In this document: positions 59,590-64,000 of the stretch, in pieces | Layout of the letters: each line of letters begins with the position of its first letter | How positions within the stretch are numbered: the first letter of the stretch is position 1 | From: Paractinoplanes rishiriensis | Lineage (GTDB): Bacteria; Actinomycetota; Actinomycetes; Mycobacteriales; Micromonosporaceae | Direction of reading: 5' to 3' | DNA length: 64,000 bases | Assembly: GCF_016862375.1 (NCBI RefSeq) | Contig: NZ_BOMV01000063.1 | Location: forward strand, 79,552 to 143,551 | Program-made: the position numbers and the translations under genes | Notes under the pieces: generated by a model | The model's database searches: none | What the model saw: the letters and a program-made list of their open reading frames with translations, nothing else | Told to the model about the DNA's origin: nothing

Positions 59590-59820
59590 GAGCGATCTCC
59601 CCCGCGTTGTCCGGCCGTGTTGTCGGCCGGGCATGGGAAGAGATTCCGGGGCCGGCGGTGCACGCCCGGTGCCCGCGCGGGTGCGTCCCGGTTGCGGTGC
59701 GAAGACCCCTGGTCGATCGGGTCCTGCGATCGGCGGGGGAGGGTTCCGGTTGAGTGTTCCGGTCCCTCTCTCCGGCGTTTCCCGCCCGCGCCTCCGGGGT
59801 TCCGGCGCAGCGGCGGCCGG

Positions 59821-60144
59821 TCAGCCCAGGCCGAACACGTGGCCCAGGCCGGTCACCTCGACGGCCTTGCGGACCGGCGGGGACGGCTCGGCCAGGGTCA
59901 GTGTGACCCCGTGCGCGGCGGCGCTGTTGCGGGCGCTCACCAGGGCGCCCAGGCCGTACGAGTCGATGAAGTCGAGGCGGCTGACGTCCACCCGCAGGTA
60001 ACGGCAGCCGCCGGCGCCGGCCGTGGCGGCCAGGCTGTCGCGCACCTCGTCGGCGCGGTCGATGTCGAGCTCACCGGACAGCGCGGCGACCACCAGGCCG
60101 TCCGGGTCGGCTGGCTCGTACGAGATGGTGGGGTCGTTCGCCAT
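59821..60144 (-). CDS. STAS domain anti-sigma factor antagonist
   Basis: A 107-residue STAS protein starting at ATG 60144; the open frame extends upstream across the tRNA and is not coding there. The fold is recognised from GLVVAALSGELDIDRADEVR, then LRVDVSRLDFIDSYGLGALV. The phosphorylatable Ser in DFIDS is kept, while the second residue is Tyr instead of the more usual Ser/Thr. Such proteins bind anti-sigma kinases and free an alternative sigma factor. No kinase partner is adjacent. Confidence 0.9.
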   Translation of the reverse strand: MANDPTISYEPADPDGLVVAALSGELDIDRADEVRDSLAATAGAGGCRYLRVDVSRLDFIDSYGLGALVSARNSAAAHGVTLTLAEPSPPVRKAVEVTGLGHVFGLG

Positions 60145-60254
60145 TGCAGGAATGCTACCCGCGCCCTGATCAAGTGACACTTCCCGCGACGCGGCGAAAG
60201 TGGCGCGGGGCGGATGACCGCGCCGGCGGACCGATCCGGTATGGTCGTGGCAAC

Positions 60255-60327
60255 GCGGACGTAGCGCAGCTGGTAGCGCATCACCTTGCCAAGGTGAGGG
60301 TCGCGGGTTCGAATCCCGTCGTCCGCT
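60255..60327 (+). tRNA. tRNA-Gly (anticodon GCC)
   Basis: A complete cloverleaf. Acceptor GCGGACG (60255-60261) pairs with CGTCCGC (60320-60326) and T60327 is the discriminator. The anticodon stem TCACC/GGTGA flanks a 7-base loop with GCC at 60288-60290, and the T arm has GGTTCGAAT. CCA is not encoded. A -10-like TATGGT (60240-60245) sits at the right distance for a promoter. The nitronate monooxygenase gene starts 27 bases downstream. Confidence 0.97.
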
Positions 60328-60353
60328 CTTTGACTCCCCTCGGAGGACGCACG

Positions 60354-61478
60354 GTGCGCACCCCACTCACCGAGCTGCTCGGCATCAACCACCCGATCGT
60401 GGGCTTCAACCGTTCCCCCGGCGTGGTCGCCGCGGTCACCAACGCCGGCGGTATCGGCGTGCTGGCCGCGTCCATGTACACCCCGGCGGAACTCGACGCC
60501 CAGCTCACCTGGATCGAGGAGCAGGTCGGCGGCCGCCCGTACGGCGTGGATCTGCTGGTGCCGGAGAAGTTCGCCCCCGGCGACCCGGACGACCTGATCG
60601 CCAGCCTGCGCGCCCAGATCCCGGCCGAGCACCTGGCGTTCGTCCGCGACCTGCTGGCGAAATACGACATCCCGCCGGCCCCCGGCGCGGTGCTGCACGA
60701 CGAGATCCTCGCCGCCTTCAACCCGGCCGGCGCCGCGGAACTGCTCGACGTCGCGTTCCAGCACCGCATCTCGCTGGTGGCGAACGCGCTCGGCACCCCA
60801 CCGCCCGACCTGGTGGCGCGCGGCAAGGCGGCCGGCGTGGTGGTGGCGGCCCTGGTCGGCCAGGCGAAACACGCCCAGCGCCAGATCGAGGCCGGCGTCG
60901 ACCTGCTGATCGCCCAGGGCACCGAGGCGGGCGGCCACACCGGCACGATCGCCACCATGGTGCTCACCCCCGAGATCGTCGACCTGGCCGGCGACCGCCC
61001 GGTGCTGGCCGCCGGCGGCATCGCCACCGGCCGCCAGATGGCCGCCGCCCTGGCCCTGGGCGCCGCCGGCGTGTGGTGCGGCTCGGTGTGGCTGTCCAGC
61101 GCCGAAGACATCGCCAACCAGGCCATCAAGCAGAAGTTCCTGTCCGCCACCAGCAACGACACGCTCCGCTCACCGACCCGCACCGGCAAGCCGGCCCGCC
61201 AGCTGCGCAGCGCCTGGCACGACGAGTGGGCCGCCACCGGCAGCCCCGGCCCGCTGCCCATGCCGCTGCAGCCCATGCTGGTCGACGAGGCCTGGCAACG
61301 CATCGACGCGGCGGCCGAGGCGGGCCACCCGGGCGGCGTGGCCCTGGAGTCGTTCTTCGTGGGCCAGGTGGTCGGCTCATTCCAGAACATCCGCCCGGCA
61401 GGCGACATCACCCGGGAAATGGCCGCCGACTGCGAACGCACGATCCGAGCGCTGGCCGGCGGCCTCGGGCCCACATGA
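60354..61478 (+). CDS. nitronate monooxygenase (2-nitropropane dioxygenase family)
   Basis: A 374-residue FMN-binding TIM-barrel enzyme that oxidises propionate-3-nitronate-like compounds or acts as an enoyl-reductase-like flavoenzyme. GTG 60354 was chosen with CGGAGGA about eight bases upstream. It starts with the usual LTELLGINHPIVGFN, then LIAQGTEAGGHTG (FMN phosphate loop) and PVLAAGGIATGRQMAAALALGAAGVWCGS. Overlaps the thiolase-like gene as ATGA. It follows the tRNA closely, so part of its transcription may be read-through from the tRNA promoter. Confidence 0.9.
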   Translation: MRTPLTELLGINHPIVGFNRSPGVVAAVTNAGGIGVLAASMYTPAELDAQLTWIEEQVGGRPYGVDLLVPEKFAPGDPDDLIASLRAQIPAEHLAFVRDLLAKYDIPPAPGAVLHDEILAAFNPAGAAELLDVAFQHRISLVANALGTPPPDLVARGKAAGVVVAALVGQAKHAQRQIEAGVDLLIAQGTEAGGHTGTIATMVLTPEIVDLAGDRPVLAAGGIATGRQMAAALALGAAGVWCGSVWLSSAEDIANQAIKQKFLSATSNDTLRSPTRTGKPARQLRSAWHDEWAATGSPGPLPMPLQPMLVDEAWQRIDAAAEAGHPGGVALESFFVGQVVGSFQNIRPAGDITREMAADCERTIRALAGGLGPT

Positions 61479-62995
61479 TCGACCCGCGGACGCCGGTGAT
61501 CGTCGGCGTGGGGCAGGCCGCGGAGCGGCTCGACGACCCCGGGTACCTGCGCCGGTCCGCCGTCGAGCTGGCGGCTGCGGCGGCCCGGGAGGCGCTGGCC
61601 GACACCGGGGGTGATCCGGGTGCGGTGGCGGCCGCGGTGGGGACTGTCGCGGGCGTGCGGCAGTTCGAGATCTCGGTGCCGGGGGCCGAGGTGCCGCTGG
61701 GGCGGTCCGACAACTTTCCGCGTTCGGTGGCCGGGCGGATCGGTGCCCGGCCCGGGCGGGCGGTGCTCGAGGTGACCGGCGGGCAGGCGCCGCAGCATCT
61801 GGTCAACGAGTTCGCGGCGGCGATCGCGGCGGGGGAGTGCGGCGCGGTGCTGCTCTGCGGGGCGGAGGCGATCTCGACCGCCGAGCGGTTCACGAACGCC
61901 GACGACCGGCCGGACTTCACCGAGCACGTCGGCGGGCAGCTGGAGGATCGCGGGTTCGGGCTGGACGGCATGTTTTCGATGTCGCTGCTCGCCCACGGGG
62001 CGACCGAGATGACCAGCCAATATGCGCTGCTGGAGAACGCCCGCCGGGCCCGGCTCGGCCTGTCCCGGGAAGCGTACGCCGACGCGATGGGCCGCCTGTT
62101 CGCCCCGTTCACCCGGGTGGCGGCGGCGAACCCGTACGCGGCCGCTCCGATCGAGCGCGACGCCGTGGAACTGGCCACGCCCAGCGCGGCGAACCGTCCG
62201 ATCGCCGACCCGTACACCCGGTACCTGGTCTCCCGCGACAAGGTCAACCAGGGCGCCGCGGTGCTGCTCATGCCGGTCGCCGAGGCCCGCCGGCTGGCCC
62301 TCCCCGAGGACCGCTGGATCTTCCTGGCCGGCCATGCCGACCTGCGCGAACGCGACCTCATGGACCGCGCCGACCTGTCCACGTCACCGGCCGCGGTACT
62401 GGCCGCCCGGCACGCCCTCGAGGTCGCCGGCATCACCGCGGCCGACCTGGCGACGATCGACCTGTACAGCTGCTTCCCGATCCCGGTCTGGACGGTCGCC
62501 GGCGCGCTGGGCCTGGCCCACGACGATCCGCGCGGACTGACGGTGACCGGCGGCCTGCCCTTCTTCGGCGGCGCCGGCAACAACTACTCGATGCATGCGA
62601 TCGCCGAGACCGCTCAGCGCCTGCGGCGTACCCCTGGATCTTGGGGTTTTGTCGGCGCGAATGGCGGAGCCATGAGCAAATACTCCGCGGGCGTCTACCG
62701 GAGCGGCCCACACGAATGGGCGGCCGACGAGAGCGCGAGCCTGCAGGCAGCGCTGGACGCGCGAGAGGCGCCCGGCGAGGTCGAGGAGGCTTCCGGCTGG
62801 GCGACAATCGAGACATTCACCGTCAAGCACGGACGGGACGGCCGCCGCTCCGGCATCGTGATCGGCCGGCTGGAGGCGGACGGCCGGCGGTTCCTGGCGC
62901 GCGGGCCGGGCGACTTCCTGAGCGAGGGGTCGCCGTTCGGCCGGCGGGTGCAGGTGCGCTGGACCGGCCTGCGCAACGAGGTCACCCTTTGCTGA
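61475..62995 (+). CDS. thiolase-like protein with TLP1 C-terminal domain
   Basis: A 506-residue thiolase-superfamily protein (TLP1 group). Two thiolase half domains are seen: RTPVIVGVGQAAE at the start, VTGGQAPQHLVNEF where the nucleophilic Cys loop normally lies, and LYSCFPIPVWTVAGALG and GGLPFFGGAGNNYSMHAI in the second half. A C-terminal OB-like domain (WATIETFTVKHGRDGRRSGIV, about 435-506) is the TLP1 add-on. The active-site Cys of the first half is missing, as in related mycobacterial proteins, so classical acetyl-CoA acetyltransferase activity is doubtful. Translationally coupled to the nitronate monooxygenase. Confidence 0.87.
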   Translation: MIDPRTPVIVGVGQAAERLDDPGYLRRSAVELAAAAAREALADTGGDPGAVAAAVGTVAGVRQFEISVPGAEVPLGRSDNFPRSVAGRIGARPGRAVLEVTGGQAPQHLVNEFAAAIAAGECGAVLLCGAEAISTAERFTNADDRPDFTEHVGGQLEDRGFGLDGMFSMSLLAHGATEMTSQYALLENARRARLGLSREAYADAMGRLFAPFTRVAAANPYAAAPIERDAVELATPSAANRPIADPYTRYLVSRDKVNQGAAVLLMPVAEARRLALPEDRWIFLAGHADLRERDLMDRADLSTSPAAVLAARHALEVAGITAADLATIDLYSCFPIPVWTVAGALGLAHDDPRGLTVTGGLPFFGGAGNNYSMHAIAETAQRLRRTPGSWGFVGANGGAMSKYSAGVYRSGPHEWAADESASLQAALDAREAPGEVEEASGWATIETFTVKHGRDGRRSGIVIGRLEADGRRFLARGPGDFLSEGSPFGRRVQVRWTGLRNEVTLC

Positions 62996-62998
62996 AGT

Positions 62999-63014
62999 GG
63001 CAACGTTCGTTGCC
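62999..63014. promoter_or_regulatory. palindromic operator candidate
   Basis: GGCAACG-TT-CGTTGCC, perfect 7-bp arms, three bases after the thiolase-like stop and 31 bases before the flavoprotein start. The layout fits a TetR- or MarR-type operator whose regulator gene lies outside the window. Confidence 0.6.
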
Positions 63015-63045
63015 CAGCCGGCGGCCAGGTCGGCATCGTCGAGGC

Positions 63046-63987
63046 ATGGAGAACAACTACGAGGTGATCGTGATCGGCGGCGGGGCTGCCGGTCTCAGCG
63101 GGGCCCTGATGCTGGCCCGGTCGCGGCGGTCGGTGCTGGTGATCGACGCGGGTGCGCCGCGCAACGCGCCCGCCGACGGGGTGCACGGCCTGCTCGGCCG
63201 CGAGGGCATGCCGCCGCTGGAACTGGTCGAGCGGGGCCGGGCCGAGGTGCGTGGTTACGGTGGCGAGGTCGAGCAGGGCTCGGTGATTGATGCGGTACGT
63301 GACGGCGACCAGTTTGCGGTGACCTTGGGTGACGGCCGTACGGTTCGCGCGCGCCGGCTGCTGGTGACCACCGGGCTGGTCGACGAGATCCCGGACGTGC
63401 CCGGTTTGCGCGAGCGGTGGGGGCGGGACGTGGTGCACTGCCCGTACTGCCACGGCTGGGAGATCCGCGACCAGGCCATCGGAGTGCTGGCCAGCGGCCC
63501 GATGTCGGTGCACCAGACCCTGCTGTTCCATCAGCTGAGCCGGGACGTGACGCTGTTCCTGAACGGCCGCCCGCACCCGGAAGGCGACGAGGCGAGGCAG
63601 TTGGCGGCCCTGGGCGTGCGCATCGTCGAGGATCCGGTGGCGGCCATCGAGGTCACTCAGGGTCAGATCTCGGGTGTACGCTTGGTGAGCGGGACGGTCG
63701 TGCCGCGACAGGCGGTGGCGGTGGCCTCGCGGATGGTGGCGCGGGCCGGCTTCCTGACCTCGCTGGGCCTGAAGCCGGTGGATCACCCGTCCGGCATGGG
63801 CGAACACATCCCGGCCGACGCCACCGGCCGCACCGAGGTGCCCGGGGTGTGGGCGGCGGGCAACGTGACGGATCTGTCGGCCCAGGTGGGTTCCGCTGCG
63901 GCTGCGGGGGCCTTCGCGGGCGCGCAGATCAACTTCGACCTGGTGGCCGAGGACGCCCGGGCCGCGGCGGCCGCGATGACGTCCTAG
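63046..63987 (+). CDS. thioredoxin-reductase-like FAD/NAD(P) oxidoreductase
   Basis: A 313-residue flavoprotein. ATG 63046 gives the classic VIVIGGGAAGLSGALMLA FAD loop at about 8-25. The redox-active motif CPYCHG is at Cys132 and Cys135. The NADPH domain is shorter and the second glycine-rich loop reads GVLASGPMS, poor for a dinucleotide fold. VPGVWAAGNVTDLSAQVGSAAAAG is the FAD-side C-terminal block. Relatives without a good NADPH motif use other donors or act as dithiol oxidases. It is preceded by a palindromic operator and ends 13 bases before the window edge. Confidence 0.87.
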   Translation: MENNYEVIVIGGGAAGLSGALMLARSRRSVLVIDAGAPRNAPADGVHGLLGREGMPPLELVERGRAEVRGYGGEVEQGSVIDAVRDGDQFAVTLGDGRTVRARRLLVTTGLVDEIPDVPGLRERWGRDVVHCPYCHGWEIRDQAIGVLASGPMSVHQTLLFHQLSRDVTLFLNGRPHPEGDEARQLAALGVRIVEDPVAAIEVTQGQISGVRLVSGTVVPRQAVAVASRMVARAGFLTSLGLKPVDHPSGMGEHIPADATGRTEVPGVWAAGNVTDLSAQVGSAAAAGAFAGAQINFDLVAEDARAAAAAMTS

Positions 63988-64000
63988 GTCGGGTTGCGCC

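Overview
The window comes from a high-G+C actinomycete. Third codon positions are almost all G or C, genes often overlap as ATGA/GTGA/TGATG, GTG and TTG starts are common, and secreted enzymes are numerous. The gene mix (LacI-governed sugar ABC operon with GH42, Wzx/Wzy exopolysaccharide cluster, snapalysin-type protease, three-helix-bundle protein, TLP1-type thiolase) fits Micromonosporaceae (Actinoplanes-like), but that placement is inference. No rRNA, CRISPR or intact mobile element was seen; there is one tRNA-Gly(GCC).

Layout. 1-5 kb is a patchy accessory stretch: a 36-residue secreted peptide, a DinB-like protein, an 18-bp direct repeat pair, a TTG-started membrane protein of less G+C-rich base composition, a GNAT enzyme, an N-terminally truncated RidA remnant, PPK2 and a three-helix-bundle protein. 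5-14.5 kb holds secreted hydrolases (S1 protease, NucA/NucB-type nuclease, alpha/beta hydrolase), a TcmP/LCM-type methyltransferase and a 984-residue MalT-like LuxR regulator with an extra N-terminal module. 14.5-20.8 kb is a sugar operon: LacI regulator, two copies of a perfect 16-bp operator, two permeases, a lipoprotein binding protein and a GH42 beta-galactosidase, with an internal hairpin and a strong terminator. 20.8-27.1 kb has a frameshifted FAD monooxygenase divergent from a TetR regulator, a PlsC acyltransferase, a GT4 glycosyltransferase, two bPH2 membrane proteins and a Pr6Pr-like membrane protein.

27.5-42.4 kb is the centrepiece, an exopolysaccharide locus. Seven tightly packed genes encode a secreted beta-propeller protein, a hexapeptide acyltransferase, a Wzz-like protein whose kinase-like tail has no P-loop, a Wzy/O-antigen-ligase-like protein, a Wzx flippase, a sulfotransferase and an APH-like phosphotransferase. 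Next come a split PssD/PssE glycosyltransferase separated by a TnpB remnant, and a GT2. On the opposite strand are the initiating polyprenyl-phosphate sugar transferase and a secreted DNRLRE-GH16 glycanase. Together they suggest a Wzx/Wzy-made polymer that could be sulfated and acylated and trimmed by its own GH16 enzyme.

42.5-55 kb contains a secreted PAF-acetylhydrolase-like enzyme, a VOC protein, an LtaS-like sulfatase-fold membrane protein and a Liv-type ABC operon ending in an aldehyde dehydrogenase whose usual general-base Glu is Gln. Divergent to the operon are an IclR regulator and a second aldehyde dehydrogenase with the Glu intact. A two-part sequence element recurs in both control regions, so this looks like one regulon, probably for uptake and oxidation of an aromatic or other aldehyde-forming substrate (inference). 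55-64 kb carries endonuclease V, a snapalysin-like protease, a DUF2238 protein, a cytochrome P450, a secreted GH26-like glycosidase, a STAS anti-anti-sigma factor, tRNA-Gly, a nitronate monooxygenase/thiolase-like pair and a thioredoxin-reductase-like flavoprotein behind a perfect palindrome.
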